Positions 1 through 9,175 are shown, counted from the stretch's first letter. The stretch is 64,000 bases of DNA from Roseburia sp. (GCA_026168605.1 JAPFDX010000023.1:18230-82229), one strand, 5' to 3'. Notes: a model not told the origin generated them from the letters alone. Translations and numbers: made by a program.

Positions 1-1164
1 GATCACTGCCGGAGCCGATGCAACCATAATATTTTCATGTATCATCTCGCGGCTCACTTCCATGCCGTTCTGGTACACGACAACGTCGTTTCGCTCACGG
101 TGTCCCACCGTACCCTCATCATGTACGACCTCCTTGGTCGTATACCATGAATCGTTCTCAATGATCGTCGGCTCCTCGGTGTAATCCTCCTCGTATACCT
201 CGCCCATCGTCAGAAGGAGCTGCAAATCCGGTTCCGGAACTGCGATCACCAGCTCCTGCCCGTCACGGATCATCTGATCCGGGTCAGACATCCCATTTAA
301 CTTCACGATGGAGTCAACCGTCGTGTCGTGATCCATCGCAATGACGGAAAGACAGTCGCCGCTCTGTACTACATATATTTTATTCGATTCTTTTTGTTTT
401 GTTACTTCGGCAACCTGCTCCTCGATGTCACAGAGTTCTTCCGGTGCGACAAAATTCTCATAGACCCGGACATTTTCCACAAATTCCAGATCCAGAATCC
501 CCGTCTGGTACGCACCTGCGGACGGATTCGCCTGCGCGTATGCCAGCGCATACGCAAACTCGGACTGCGCGCCGGAACTCAACGTATCCGCAAGCGTCTC
601 CTCCGGTATCGTCCGGGCGTCCGTCTCCGACGCCGTCTCCTCAAGCACAGCCGTCATAATACCGCTGATATGCCAGTCCGTCGCGGTCATCTCCGTCCGG
701 TACGCCCCCGTCTCATCGAGCGGCGCCTTGACCTCATTTAAGAACTTCTCCACCTCCTCCAGTGTGGAAAAATTCGCCCGGTAGCCGTCGATCGCAACCG
801 TGTATGCACGCCTCATTCCGCCTGCATTTTCTTCTCTTATGGTGTCCTTAAAAACCTCTTTTAATTCATCTTCTGACAGAAACTTCTGAAACGGGCGGCG
901 GGCGGTGTCGCTCTCCCAGTCCAGCTCTACGCTCACGCGCTCTCCCGTCTCCAGCGAGATCTCACGCCTCGCCTCCTGCATCACCTTTTTCACATCCATG
1001 TCACCGGGAACAAAGCCCGCCTGGGTTCCGTTGATGCGCACACACTGGTACGCCTGTCCGATTCCCGTGACCTGCGTCACGCCGCACAACACCAGCAAAG
1101 CTGCCGCTGCACCGACAACCGCAGCCTGCACCTTCGCTTTTCCGGTAAATTCTATTCTTTTCAT
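1..1164 (-). CDS. LysM-G5 domain exported cell-wall protein, C-terminus cut by window edge
   Basis: The reading frame is open from an ATG at 1164 to base 1 (388 codons, no stop). It begins MKRIEFTGKAKVQAAVVGA and continues with one hydrophobic segment at about residues 12-32, so it is probably exported or membrane anchored. A LysM peptidoglycan-binding module follows at about residues 266-310 (IYVVQSGDCLSVIAMDHD). A G5 domain starts at about residue 340 (WYTTKEVVHDEGTVGHRERN). In related Clostridia proteins this LysM-G5 order is normally followed by an M23 endopeptidase; that part would lie before base 1 and is inference. The ATG overlaps the aroK stop (ATGA), so it is translationally coupled to aroK. 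Confidence 0.8.
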   Translation of the reverse strand, partial: MKRIEFTGKAKVQAAVVGAAAALLVLCGVTQVTGIGQAYQCVRINGTQAGFVPGDMDVKKVMQEARREISLETGERVSVELDWESDTARRPFQKFLSEDELKEVFKDTIREENAGGMRRAYTVAIDGYRANFSTLEEVEKFLNEVKAPLDETGAYRTEMTATDWHISGIMTAVLEETASETDARTIPEETLADTLSSGAQSEFAYALAYAQANPSAGAYQTGILDLEFVENVRVYENFVAPEELCDIEEQVAEVTKQKESNKIYVVQSGDCLSVIAMDHDTTVDSIVKLNGMSDPDQMIRDGQELVIAVPEPDLQLLLTMGEVYEEDYTEEPTIIENDSWYTTKEVVHDEGTVGHRERNDVVVYQNGMEVSREMIHENIMVASAPAVI

Positions 1165-1658
1165 TGAAACAACTCCATGATTTTTTCAATCGTCTGCTCT
1201 ACATTCAACTGATTCTCATCCACGGTAATATCCGCGTATTTTTCATACAAGGGCACGCGCTCCTCATACAGATCGCGCAGCGTCTGCCCTTCCCTCAGCA
1301 CGACTCCCCTGCCTCTGATGTCGGAAAGTCTGCGCTCAAGTTCCTCATAGGGAAGCTTTAAGTATAAGACCGTACCGTTTTCTTTTAGATGACGCATCGC
1401 CTCCGCGCCATACACGACGCTTCCTCCGGTCGCAATGATCGCGTGCTCTGCCTCAATCTGACTGTTGATGCGGTTCTCCACCGCTATAAAGCCGTCCGTG
1501 CCGGATTCCTCTATGATCTCCCGCAGCAGCTTTCCCGTTCTCTCCTGAATGACGAGATCTGCGTCCACGAACTGGTAACCGAGCACCTTTGCGAGCACTA
1601 CGCCGATCGTGCTCTTTCCAACTCCCGGCATTCCGATCAGTACAATATTATCTTTCAT
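1161..1658 (-). CDS. aroK: Shikimate kinase
   Basis: 165 aa, the usual length. It phosphorylates shikimate with ATP in the chorismate pathway in the cytoplasm. The P-loop is at residues 9-17 (GMPGVGKST), followed by the DAD metal/shikimate motif near residue 33, the GG(S) shikimate-binding motif near residue 78 (IATGGSVVY) and the lid Arg region (DIRGRGVVLREG) near residues 112-124. The stop overlaps the ATG of the LysM-G5 gene. A likely promoter lies just upstream (1694-1722). Confidence 0.93.
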   Translation of the reverse strand: MKDNIVLIGMPGVGKSTIGVVLAKVLGYQFVDADLVIQERTGKLLREIIEESGTDGFIAVENRINSQIEAEHAIIATGGSVVYGAEAMRHLKENGTVLYLKLPYEELERRLSDIRGRGVVLREGQTLRDLYEERVPLYEKYADITVDENQLNVEQTIEKIMELFQ

Positions 1659-1693
1659 CGTATTCCTCTCAGTATTTCCCTACGTTTCATTTT

Positions 1694-1722
1694 AGAATAG
1701 CATACCTTGTCCAAAATCGCAA
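1694..1722 (-). promoter_or_regulatory. Predicted sigma-A promoter of aroK
   Basis: On the minus strand TTGCGA (1717-1722) and TATTCT (1694-1699) are 17 bp apart, about 35 bp before the aroK ATG. The -35 box lies inside a small perfect inverted repeat (CAAAATCG-CAA-CGATTTTG, 1712-1730), which could be an operator or chance. Confidence 0.5.
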
Positions 1723-1789
1723 CGATTTTGCAATCCACTCTTATGTCCGTAAAACTTTGTGGGAAAATGCAGGTTTTTCTTTTCTGTGG

Positions 1790-2056
1790 TTAGCAATCAA
1801 GTGGGTTTGCCAAATCAGTTAGCGCAAGAACGTCTGCCTCAATTTGGAAATATATAGCAATCCATAAATGCCTGCCTATTTTTGTAATATCATAAAAAGC
1901 GTCTAAGACTTCCTTTTTTCGTTCCAGTCGCACATCTACATAACATGCAGTAATGGCTTCAAAGTTCATAGACAGTCCAAGTGATACTCCGATACCCGTA
2001 AGCGTGTCTCCCAAGACTTCGCCAACGGTATAGAAGTCGCCCGTTAATTGGTGCAT
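1790..2056 (-). CDS. Small protein of mobile-element remnant, unrecognised
   Basis: 88 aa, starting MHQLTGDFYTVGEVLGDTLT. I do not recognise the family. Codon use and position suggest an accessory gene of the decayed conjugative element. Its ATG overlaps the end of an upstream fragment (stop at 2044-2046) by a few bases, as in a compact operon. It may be truncated at its C-terminus, which ends next to the aroK upstream region. No membrane segment or motif is evident. Confidence 0.4.
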   Translation of the reverse strand: MHQLTGDFYTVGEVLGDTLTGIGVSLGLSMNFEAITACYVDVRLERKKEVLDAFYDITKIGRHLWIAIYFQIEADVLALTDLANPLDC

Positions 2057-2221
2057 ATTGGTAACTGCGGCGTGGCAGAAGCGGAGATAGGTGCGCCGTC
2101 CGGCTTTGCTACAACAAGGTCATTATCGTAGTAAGGCTTTCCGTCTTTCTCTGCCAGTTCGCGCTGCGCTTCCGCATGGCAAACTGTTTGAGAAAGAACG
2201 GGCGGTGGGGCTTTTTTGATC
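2044..2221 (-). pseudogene. C-terminal remnant of a mobile-element gene
   Basis: An open frame without a start codon encodes a hydrophilic stretch containing KKAPPPVLSQTVCHAEAQRE and KDGKPYYDNDLVVAKPDG, ending PQLPICTN. It has the composition of accessory conjugation proteins but cannot be assigned. It overlaps the next small gene at 2056. The upstream part is missing, replaced by the sequence that leads to the ABC operon terminator. Confidence 0.4.
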
Positions 2222-2321
2222 AGTCAAAGAATGTAAGAATTTGTTGATGTGGTTTATAACTCATGGCGGCTTTAGGAGGTAGCTGCCATGTCTGCATGGT
2301 TAAGGGTTGTCGTACAGACAA

Positions 2322-2352
2322 AAAAGCAGGCAGTTTTAAAACTGCCCGCCAA
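2322..2352 (-). terminator. Rho-independent terminator of the ABC transporter operon
   Basis: On the minus strand the stem GCGGGCAGTTTT/AAAACTGCCTGC is followed by TTTTTTG, 16 bases after the permease stop codon. Confidence 0.75.
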
Positions 2353-2367
2353 AGATAATTTGAAAAA

Positions 2368-4734
2368 TTATTGTGCGCTGATATTTTCGACAATAGACAT
2401 CTTTTGAAACCGCTTGACGGGTCTATATACTGCAAAGATAATAGAGAAAAGCATAATCAAAACAATAATTCCCAGTTCCGTCCAAGGAATAGCCCAAGGG
2501 TCACCCCACCTATAACTTATTATCATTCCGAATAGGAGCTTGTGGAAAATCAGCCCTAATATCGTTCCTGTAACAGCTCCCGAAATCGTATAAGTCAACG
2601 CCTCTGCGATTATCATTTTTGTAAGCTGCTTCATACTTAGACCGATTGCACGAAATGCTCCGTATTGTTTTACCCTTGCCGTAACGCTTAATGAAATGTT
2701 ATTGATAATGTTAAAAACAGTAATGAACGCAATCACTGCCAAAAAACCATAAATGAACAACCACATACAATAGTAAATGCCCCTTGTACTTTCGTTTCCC
2801 ATGCGTTCATCAGAGAAAGTAACATCTGTTCCTACCATTTGACGAATTGTATTTACTTCATTGTCTGTTGCATTTCTATTGAGTTGCATATCAATAATTG
2901 TATAATCAGACTGTCCTGTTATGTTTTGGAACGTATTTTCGGAACAAATAATAGTTTCAACATCAGCAGCGTTATTAAACGGACAATCGGAAAGCATACC
3001 TACAATTTTAACCTCTGTTGTTCTACCTTGTATATCTATTTTTACAATATCGCCTACATTTACAGCACTTTGCGGCTCATATACAATTAGTCCGGTATTT
3101 TCTTCGTCCAATGCGGCTTGTACGGAGCCACTCAAAAGATATTCTTCTGCCCAATCAAATTGCTTCTGTTCATAGGAAATAACATCAGTCATTTTATCAA
3201 TGTCATTCACCATAAGTGGAACATCATAAGCAAACATTCTGCCATAGGCGTGATTAACAGCAGGATTTTCCTGTAAATTTTCAAGTAATCCCCTATCAAT
3301 GGAACAAGTGTTATCCGGGCTTATAACGGATATATCCGCAGTCCAAGGACGTAACGGTGTAAGTACATGGTTCATAAATGTAACCGCAACAGAAAAAGAT
3401 AGGAAAAGGATAACGCTAAGAGAAAAAGAGGTTATCGTTAAAAAGAAGTTTTTCCTGCTGGATTTTGCGTGATGAATACCAAGAGCAGTATCAACCTTGA
3501 AAAACTTAGTATTTGCCGCAGTTCGTACAGGTTGCAAGTTAATAGCATTCCCTGAAACTGCCGCCAAGGGCGAAACTTTTGCTGCTTTTTTTGCCGGAGA
3601 ACAGGACGCTAATAATACGGTCAATATTCCGATTGCACTTCCGGCGGCAATACTCGGTATGCTGATACCGAATATCGGCATGGCTGAAAAAAATTCTGGA
3701 CTTAGGACGCGCAAAAGCGCACATAAAATCCATATAATCAAAACTCCCGTTATAATTCCGATAGGAATAGCAAATTTACACCAATTAAGAGCCTCTTTGC
3801 GAACAAATTTCATAATTTGCTTTGGCGTTGCTCCAACACACCGCATTAACCCAAAAAATTCTGTCCTTTGAGCAACATTACTGTTCAAACTGCTTGTAAT
3901 CATCATAATACTCGCAGTCAAAACCAATACGAATAAAACAAACGCAGAGATATAAACTTGCATCATAAATGAATTAGAACTTTGTCCCAATAACCCAAGT
4001 AACTTCGTATTTTCTGAAATTTGTTCTTCTGAAAGGTTACAATCTTCTTTCAGTCTGTTAATTGTATTTTGGATATTATATGTCTTTGTAAATTGAACAA
4101 ATAATACCATGTTGTGGTCTGCAAGAACTGTACTATCGCCTATATCGTCAATTTCACGAAAAGCAGAAGTTGTCACAAAAACACCATAGGCGTCCTCGCT
4201 CATTATTTTAGAAGTATTGTTACAGAAGCCGGAAATCTGATAAGAAAGCTCTGGTTCTCCGGGTCTTTTTATGGTTACTGTATCGCCAATCTGTAAACCT
4301 AAATTCTCTCTGGCATTTTTTGTAATCATAGCTTCATTATCATTTTGAGGAAAATTTCCCTCGTTAATAACTCCCATCTGTAATTGGGTAACAAATTCTT
4401 CATCAGCACCGACAATGATAGATTTTTTGTCTAAAATGGTATATCCCTTATCATCATTAAAATTCAACACACCGTAACGTGCGGCAGCTTTTACATCTGG
4501 ACGTTTTTTGATAAGCCCCGCTTCTTCATCAGTAATACCCTGAACAGTAATATGAAAATCTCCATTTTCAATTTTGGCTTGTATGATTTGACTGCGGATA
4601 AACATATCAGCCATTCCAAAAATAGTAGTGATTAGAAATACCGCTAAAATGATACAGAATATGGACATTCTGTTTTGTTTCCTGTGTACTTTGGCAGATA
4701 TAGGTACAAGGTCAAGATAATGTTTCATTCCCAT
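2368..4734 (-). CDS. FtsX-type ABC transporter permease
   Basis: 788 aa membrane protein with the MacB/FtsX plan. A first membrane segment at about residues 23-45 is followed by a large extracellular domain (about 50-260), then a first FtsX domain with three to four helices (about 265-400), a second membrane-anchored extracellular domain (about 425-640) and a second FtsX domain (about 655-785). It pairs with the ATPase encoded just upstream (23-bp overlap) and lies downstream of a two-component system. This arrangement is typical of exporters or sensors for antimicrobial peptides or lipids. The substrate is not visible. It is intact, unlike most of the surrounding mobile-element DNA. Confidence 0.88.
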   Translation of the reverse strand: MGMKHYLDLVPISAKVHRKQNRMSIFCIILAVFLITTIFGMADMFIRSQIIQAKIENGDFHITVQGITDEEAGLIKKRPDVKAAARYGVLNFNDDKGYTILDKKSIIVGADEEFVTQLQMGVINEGNFPQNDNEAMITKNARENLGLQIGDTVTIKRPGEPELSYQISGFCNNTSKIMSEDAYGVFVTTSAFREIDDIGDSTVLADHNMVLFVQFTKTYNIQNTINRLKEDCNLSEEQISENTKLLGLLGQSSNSFMMQVYISAFVLFVLVLTASIMMITSSLNSNVAQRTEFFGLMRCVGATPKQIMKFVRKEALNWCKFAIPIGIITGVLIIWILCALLRVLSPEFFSAMPIFGISIPSIAAGSAIGILTVLLASCSPAKKAAKVSPLAAVSGNAINLQPVRTAANTKFFKVDTALGIHHAKSSRKNFFLTITSFSLSVILFLSFSVAVTFMNHVLTPLRPWTADISVISPDNTCSIDRGLLENLQENPAVNHAYGRMFAYDVPLMVNDIDKMTDVISYEQKQFDWAEEYLLSGSVQAALDEENTGLIVYEPQSAVNVGDIVKIDIQGRTTEVKIVGMLSDCPFNNAADVETIICSENTFQNITGQSDYTIIDMQLNRNATDNEVNTIRQMVGTDVTFSDERMGNESTRGIYYCMWLFIYGFLAVIAFITVFNIINNISLSVTARVKQYGAFRAIGLSMKQLTKMIIAEALTYTISGAVTGTILGLIFHKLLFGMIISYRWGDPWAIPWTELGIIVLIMLFSIIFAVYRPVKRFQKMSIVENISAQ

Positions 4735-5407
4735 TCCCTCCTAAATCTGTAAGTACACCGTCGCTTACTTGAAATACTCTGTCTACGGACACCGTAAGAT
4801 CCTTATTGTGTGTAATAAGCAGGATTGTTTGTTGATATTGACGGGAAGCTTTTATCAGCATATCCATAACATCTTGACTATTTTTACTGTCAAGATTGCC
4901 TGTTGGTTCATCTGCTAAAATAAGTTTCGGTTTTGTGATCAAGGCTCTGCCGATTGCTACACGTTGCTGTTGTCCTCCCGACAACTGGCTCGGTAAGTGA
5001 TAACGGCGTTCGGTTAATCCAAGAAGATTTAGGATTTCGTCTACTTCTTTCGGGTCGGGTTTACGATAGTCCAGCAGAAGCGGAAACATGATATTTTGCT
5101 CTACATTTAATTCTGATACAAGCTGAAATGACTGGAAAATAAACCCGATATTGCGTCGTCTGAAAATTGTTCGTTCTTCCTCTTTCATTGAAAATAGGTT
5201 TTGACCATCCATTAAAATTATCCCGGAAGTCGGCGTGTCTAATGCACCGATACAATTTAACAGGGTGCTTTTCCCGGAGCCGGATTCTCCAACAATAGCA
5301 GCAAATTCTCCTTTCTCCAAAGAAAAGGATACGTTCTTTAAGGCGTTTACCTTTACTTCGCTTTCTCCATAAGTCTTACATAAATTGTTTACTTTTAATA
5401 ATTCCAT
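4712..5407 (-). CDS. ABC transporter ATP-binding protein (MacB/LolD type)
   Basis: 231 aa ATPase with Walker [10 protein letters not shown] (about 40-48), Q-loop FQSF (about 93), signature [15 protein letters not shown] (about 142) and Walker [13 protein letters not shown] (about 161-172). The family powers FtsX-type permeases that transfer substrates or energy across the membrane without classic transport channels. An SD (AGGAGGTT) precedes the ATG. It overlaps the permease start by 23 bases and follows the sensor kinase by about 63 bases. Confidence 0.92.
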   Translation of the reverse strand: MELLKVNNLCKTYGESEVKVNALKNVSFSLEKGEFAAIVGESGSGKSTLLNCIGALDTPTSGIILMDGQNLFSMKEEERTIFRRRNIGFIFQSFQLVSELNVEQNIMFPLLLDYRKPDPKEVDEILNLLGLTERRYHLPSQLSGGQQQRVAIGRALITKPKLILADEPTGNLDSKNSQDVMDMLIKASRQYQQTILLITHNKDLTVSVDRVFQVSDGVLTDLGGNGNETLS

Positions 5408-5470
5408 AAGATAATAACCTCCTTTCTCAAAAGGATAACAAAGGCAGCTTACAATCCAGTGAATTTCATC

Positions 5471-6700
5471 TTACGATTTTGTAAGGAAAGAAATTGTAAA
5501 CGTTGTTCCTCTGTGCAAATCACTTTGTACAGATATAAGCCCTCCCTGTCCCTCTATGATAGATTTTGCAAGAGGAAGTCCTAAACCTATTCCCGGAGTA
5601 TCAAGAGAGTGTTTACTACGATAAAACCTCTTGAAGATATGGTGTATATCTTCCGGAGCAATACCGTTTCCATTATCAGAAACAAAAATACGCAGCATAG
5701 TAGGCGATTTTTCCCAAGTAATGTGGATAGTTTTTCCCGGCTCGGTATGGTCTAAGGCATTTTTTACAAGGTTTCCAATGGCTTCACTCGTCCAATCCAT
5801 ATCACAAATAAGCATTTGGTTAGCTTCTCCGTATATGATGATTTGCTTTTCCTCATGTGTTGCCCTTGTTGTCAGTTCATTTATGGCGTTTTCAACCACC
5901 TCTTTTACAGGACAAAGAGTTTTCTCAAACACAATGTTTCCTGTATCTAAGCGCGTTATTTTCAGCATGGATAAAATAAGCTGTTCCATACGCTTTAACG
6001 CAGCTCCTATTTTCATGCTAAATTCTTTTACGGTTTCGACGTTATCGGGTTCAGCTTCAATAATTTCCTGATACATTGCAAGTGCAGCTAACGGGGTTTT
6101 TAATTGATGTGAAATATCAGAAATCGTATTTTTCAAAAACTCTTTTGTCCTGTGTTCTGTTTCTTTTTGAGATTGAAGCATAGTAGCAAGCTGTTCAACG
6201 GACGCAAATACGTGGAAAATTTCGCCTTCACTATTTTGTGGTAAATGACAGGAATAATCATTTTGAATATAGTTGTTTATAACTTTGCCTGCTTGTTGAA
6301 ATAATTGGTTTCTGCTCCATAGAAAAACGAAAATACCTAATAATAAAACGAATATCAAAACAATACAAATGAAGCATATTTTAATCAATGAATAGTGATG
6401 AAATTGTGAAAAATAGGGAAGTGAATTTTCGATACTGTTTTCTCCAATTCCCAAAAATTTCAATAATTCTGTTCCGTTTGTACTAACTTCCGTATTAAAA
6501 ATAGCAGTAGCAATCACTTCATTAGAAACGCCTTGCTCTAATAAAGATGATATAATCGCCGTATCATGCTCCACAAACATAGATTTTGTTTCAACTATTT
6601 GATTTTGGCAGAACCAAGAAGCAATTCCTACAAGAAAAATATTATATATAGCAACAAAAATCAAAAAGTGTTTTATTTGCTTATCACGAAAAATACTCAT
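5471..6700 (-). CDS. Sensor histidine kinase
   Basis: 409 aa from the ATG at 6700. A GTG at 6718 is possible, but AAAGAGG lies at the right distance for the ATG. TM1 is at about residues 8-30 and TM2 at about 105-130, enclosing a short extracellular loop of about 75 residues. A HisKA box follows with the phosphoaccepting His in SDISHQLKTPL (about 198), then N-box NLVKNALDHT, G1 DNGNGIAPED and G2 GIGLGLPLAKS. It presumably controls the adjacent ABC exporter through the response regulator, whose stop lies 2 bases upstream of this ATG. Confidence 0.9.
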   Translation of the reverse strand: MSIFRDKQIKHFLIFVAIYNIFLVGIASWFCQNQIVETKSMFVEHDTAIISSLLEQGVSNEVIATAIFNTEVSTNGTELLKFLGIGENSIENSLPYFSQFHHYSLIKICFICIVLIFVLLLGIFVFLWSRNQLFQQAGKVINNYIQNDYSCHLPQNSEGEIFHVFASVEQLATMLQSQKETEHRTKEFLKNTISDISHQLKTPLAALAMYQEIIEAEPDNVETVKEFSMKIGAALKRMEQLILSMLKITRLDTGNIVFEKTLCPVKEVVENAINELTTRATHEEKQIIIYGEANQMLICDMDWTSEAIGNLVKNALDHTEPGKTIHITWEKSPTMLRIFVSDNGNGIAPEDIHHIFKRFYRSKHSLDTPGIGLGLPLAKSIIEGQGGLISVQSDLHRGTTFTISFLTKS

Positions 6701-6702
6701 AT

Positions 6703-7395
6703 TTATACCTCTTTCCACTGATACCCAAAGCCCCGAATGGTTATTAAGTGCTGTGGGTGGGAAGCGTCAGTTTCCACTTTTTCACGAAGCCGCCGGATAT
6801 AAACTGATAAGGTATTATCATCAACAAAATTCCCTGTACTATCCCACAAATCATTCAGAATAATATCTCTTGAAACAATACGGTTTGCATTTCGTACCAA
6901 CAGGCAAAGCAGGCGATACTCTGCATTTGTTAGTTCTAATATTCGTCTATTTAAGACTACGCGACAGCTCAAAAGGTTAATCGAAATATCGCCACACTCC
7001 AGTACGTTTATTTTGTCTTGTGGCGATACTCCCGCGCGTCGCAATAAAGCTCGAATACGGGAACATAATTCGCCTAACGTAAAAGGCTTTGTAACATAAT
7101 CGTCCCCTCCGCAGTCCAATCCCCGAATTATGTTAACTTCTTCATCAGAAGCAGTCAGAAAAATAATCGGTATTTGCTTGTTCTGCTTCCGAACATTTTC
7201 ACAAACATCAAAACCTGTCCCGTCCGGCAACGTTACATCAAGGATAAGCAAATCATATTTTTCAATCTTGCATAAATATTTTTTTGCTTCTTCAACGGTA
7301 CGGGCAATCTCAACATAAAAGCCATTTTTGTTTAGAGAGTAATGCAACCCGTCTATTAAACTAATATCATCTTCTAAAAGTAATATGTTACTCAT
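6703..7395 (-). CDS. OmpR-family response regulator
   Basis: 230 aa from the ATG at 7395, chosen because GGAGAAAGG precedes it; an in-frame TTG further upstream is less likely. The receiver domain has acidic pocket EDD (about 8-10), phosphoacceptor Asp in LLILDVTLPDG (about 52), Thr in FLTASD and Lys in VTKPF. The C-terminal winged helix (about 130-228) ends in LITIRGFGYQWKEV. It is the cognate partner of the downstream kinase. Its start lies inside the last codons of the upstream small HTH gene, so the genes are coupled. Confidence 0.9.
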   Translation of the reverse strand: MSNILLLEDDISLIDGLHYSLNKNGFYVEIARTVEEAKKYLCKIEKYDLLILDVTLPDGTGFDVCENVRKQNKQIPIIFLTASDEEVNIIRGLDCGGDDYVTKPFTLGELCSRIRALLRRAGVSPQDKINVLECGDISINLLSCRVVLNRRILELTNAEYRLLCLLVRNANRIVSRDIILNDLWDSTGNFVDDNTLSVYIRRLREKVETDASHPQHLITIRGFGYQWKEV

Positions 7396-7567
7396 GCGTA
7401 CATTCCTTTCTCCTTGCGTCAATAGGTTTCTCTGCGTCTTTCGGTATCAGCCACATATATCCAAGTTTTGAAACGCCCGGTATGCGGTTTTCTCTGCAAA
7501 GTACTTGTACCCTCCGTTCAGAAATTCCCCATTTTGCCGCGGCTTCGGGGCAAGACATATATTCCAT
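7388..7567 (-). CDS. Small helix-turn-helix (MerR/excisionase-like) protein
   Basis: 59 aa from the ATG at 7567 (MEYMSCPEAAAKWGISERRV), preceded by AAAGGA. The winged-HTH layout, with alpha-helix AAAKWGISERRVQVLCREN, then IPGVSKLGYMWLIPKDAEKP, is that of small MerR/Xis-like DNA-binding domains that often head cargo operons on Clostridia elements. It probably regulates the operon. Its last codons overlap the response regulator start. Confidence 0.7.
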   Translation of the reverse strand: MEYMSCPEAAAKWGISERRVQVLCRENRIPGVSKLGYMWLIPKDAEKPIDARRKECTHE

Positions 7568-7602
7568 AGTCAATCGTCCTTTCCTCAAAATCTATTAGTA
7601 TA

Positions 7603-7631
7603 ATTATAATCGGACAAACGAATAATATCAA
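7603..7631 (-). promoter_or_regulatory. Promoter of the HTH/two-component/ABC operon
   Basis: On the minus strand TTGATA (7626-7631) and TATAAT (7603-7608) are separated by 17 bp, about 40 bp before the small HTH gene. Confidence 0.7.
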
Positions 7632-7726
7632 ATGTATATCATGCTCTATTTTTATCCTCACTATGATGTGTGTAATCATATCTCGAAGGGGAGATGAAAT
7701 ATGCAATGTAGTTTAGTGAAATAACT

Positions 7727-7915
7727 ATGAAGCAGAACAAGAAAAAATTTGATTTTAAGGCTTTGGGGCAAGCCATTAAAGCAGCAAGAAAAGCAAAGGG
7801 AATATCACGCAATCAGTTAGCCGACACGCTGAATATTGCGCCCCGATATATTGCGTCCATTGAGAACAGCGGGCAACACCCAAGTTTACAGAGTCTGCTA
7901 CTGCAAAAAGCATAG
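7727..7915 (+). pseudogene. Truncated XRE-family regulator
   Basis: The first 58 residues are a good Cro/C1 HTH ([20 protein letters not shown] ... [19 protein letters not shown], then QHPSLQ). The frame is lost after QHPSLQ, where intact homologues continue for tens of residues, so the gene is frameshifted or deleted. The next bases in another frame ([12 protein letters not shown], stop) look like the tail of a different gene, suggesting a deletion join. Confidence 0.65.
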
Positions 7916-8145
7916 AGGAAGCCAACAACGACAGGACGTGGGAATAAAGTTCCCTCGTTTTTGTCTGCATAAAGTGATTGAAGCGTCGCAGGATTACGGC
8001 GTTTTTCTTTTACTCTTTTTGGGCATACTGAGAGTTTTGTTATAGTAATAAGTGAGGAAAATTTTTCTTAGCAAGCATAGGAAAATAATCTATTTTCTGT
8101 ACTTTCGTCCTCCCGTCCTGCGGTGCGTCGGTTGAAAATTGCTTG

Positions 8146-8161
8146 TTGGGAAATCTCCCAA
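8146..8161 (+). other. Candidate oriT-associated hairpin
   Basis: The short inverted repeat TTGGGA-AATC-TCCCAA lies 28 bases before the MobC-like start, where mobilizable elements usually have their transfer origin. Position and shape only. Confidence 0.35.
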
Positions 8162-8188
8162 ACCCTCGGAATGGAAAGGAGCGATTGC

Positions 8189-8260
8189 ATGAACGGACGC
8201 AAAAGAAAAATACAAATCAAATTCTATGTAACAGAGGAAGAACGGGCATTGATTGAGCAA
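8189..8260 (+). pseudogene. MobC-like mobilization protein, N-terminal fragment
   Basis: MNGRKRKIQIKFYVTEEERA followed by LIEQ is the characteristic beginning of Clostridia MobC/relaxosome accessory proteins, with GGAAAGGAG correctly placed before the ATG. After about 24 residues the family sequence ends and the frame runs into unrelated residues, so most of the gene is deleted. Confidence 0.6.
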
Positions 8261-8282
8261 AGCCCTTGCCTAGATCCAAAAC

Positions 8283-8644
8283 CCGGAAAAGACAGACGGG
8301 AAAATGCTTGTGTCCTCCTTTGGGTATAGCTATGAAACGGCAGATATTGAGTTTGAATATACCTTGTCGCAGGCTCGGCAAAAAGGGAACAACTTAGCCT
8401 TTCATCTGATACAATCTTTTGAGCCGGGAGAGGTGGACTGATATTGTCAATATTACTGAAAGCGGCGGGCATTACTAAGCTCCCCAATCTCGCCGCCATG
8501 CAGAAAGAATACGGGAAGCTCCAAGCGCAGAAAGAAGCCCTTTACGCCGATTATAGCAAGCCGAAAAAACAGGTCACGGAATACGGCGTTATCAAGCAGA
8601 ACATAGACAGTAGTATTTTAAGTCTGGAAAAAGAGCCGGAATAG
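8283..8644 (+). pseudogene. Relaxase remnant (N- and C-terminal pieces joined by deletion)
   Basis: Frame 8283-8441 encodes KTDGKMLVSSFGYSYETADI through NNLAFHLIQSFEPGEVD, which matches the N-terminal part of MobA/VirD2-like relaxases (region before the HUH metal site). It ends at a stop. The frame from 8444 encodes AAGITKLPNLAAMQKEYGKL and NIDSSILSLEKEPE, a typical relaxase C-terminal coiled segment. The catalytic centre between them is missing. No transfer function can remain. Confidence 0.65.
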
Positions 8645-8731
8645 GAGAGGGAAACCGAACGCTTACAGTAGAAATATTCATAAAAGCGTGGCAGGATAAA
8701 GGGATTCCAATACAGACAAGAGTGTGAAAAC

Positions 8732-9120
8732 ATGGCAGACCAAACGATACCCGATTATGAAACCATACGCACCGCTGTTGCCGGGAAACATGGGCAGTGG
8801 AAAAGGTGCTTATGTGTTACAAGGGCGAACTTGACAAGCGGGCAACTGTAAAGAAACGCCAGCCGGACGGAACATTCAAAATGGAAATTGATGAAGATAT
8901 GCGCCAGTATATCACAATAAAGCTGATAGAAGCCCTCCCCACATTTCCCCTTGAAGAAATGGAAAGAGAGGAAAAAGAAATCGGGACAAAAAATCATAAA
9001 AAGGTAGATGGGAAACTGATGCGGACAGATAAGCAGTTCCGGCATTTGAAGCAACGTCAGAAAGAAACTGTCAGTACATGGCTCTTTATGAGGAATACCG
9101 CCGTGTTTGGGCAGAAAAGG
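8732..9120 (+). pseudogene. Frameshifted HTH_16-type conjugative-element gene fused to later fragments
   Basis: The ATG at 8732 starts MADQTIPDYETIRTAVAGKH. A frameshift near 8795 moves into the frame encoding VLMCYKGELDKRATVKKRQP and then DEDMRQYITIKLIEALPTFP, the pattern of the helix-turn-helix/sigma-like proteins of Tn916/Tn1549 elements. From about 9000 the frame reads KKVDGKLMRTDKQFRHLKQR, which usually begins a separate element gene, then degenerates. Several decayed genes are run together here. Confidence 0.55.
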
Positions 9121-9123
9121 GAA

Positions 9124-9167
9124 ATGGGAGATACACAGATATTTGTGCAATCTCCCATATTGTTTTT
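9124..9167 (+). terminator. Rho-independent terminator at right end of the element remnant
   Basis: The long stem ATGGGAGAT...ATCTCCCAT (9124-9158), with an inner CACA/TGTG stem, is followed by ATTGTTTTT. It would stop rightward transcription entering the prsA-like gene antisense. Confidence 0.65.
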
Positions 9168-9175
9168 AGTGTCAT

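Larger units (their letters stand above)
1735..9175. mobile_element. Decayed mobilizable/conjugative element with intact ABC/two-component cargo
   Basis: Between aroK and the prsA-like gene, both core genes, lies a block of broken genes typical of Tn1549/Tn4451-type elements: a truncated XRE regulator, a MobC N-terminus, relaxase N- and C-terminal pieces joined by a deletion, a frameshifted HTH_16-type gene, and fragments of unidentified conjugation genes at the left end. The only intact operon is helix-turn-helix / response regulator / histidine kinase / ABC transporter, transcribed leftwards. The left boundary is approximate. The right boundary is near the terminator at 9124-9167. No integrase or clear att site is visible, so the element is probably immobile. 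Confidence 0.7.
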
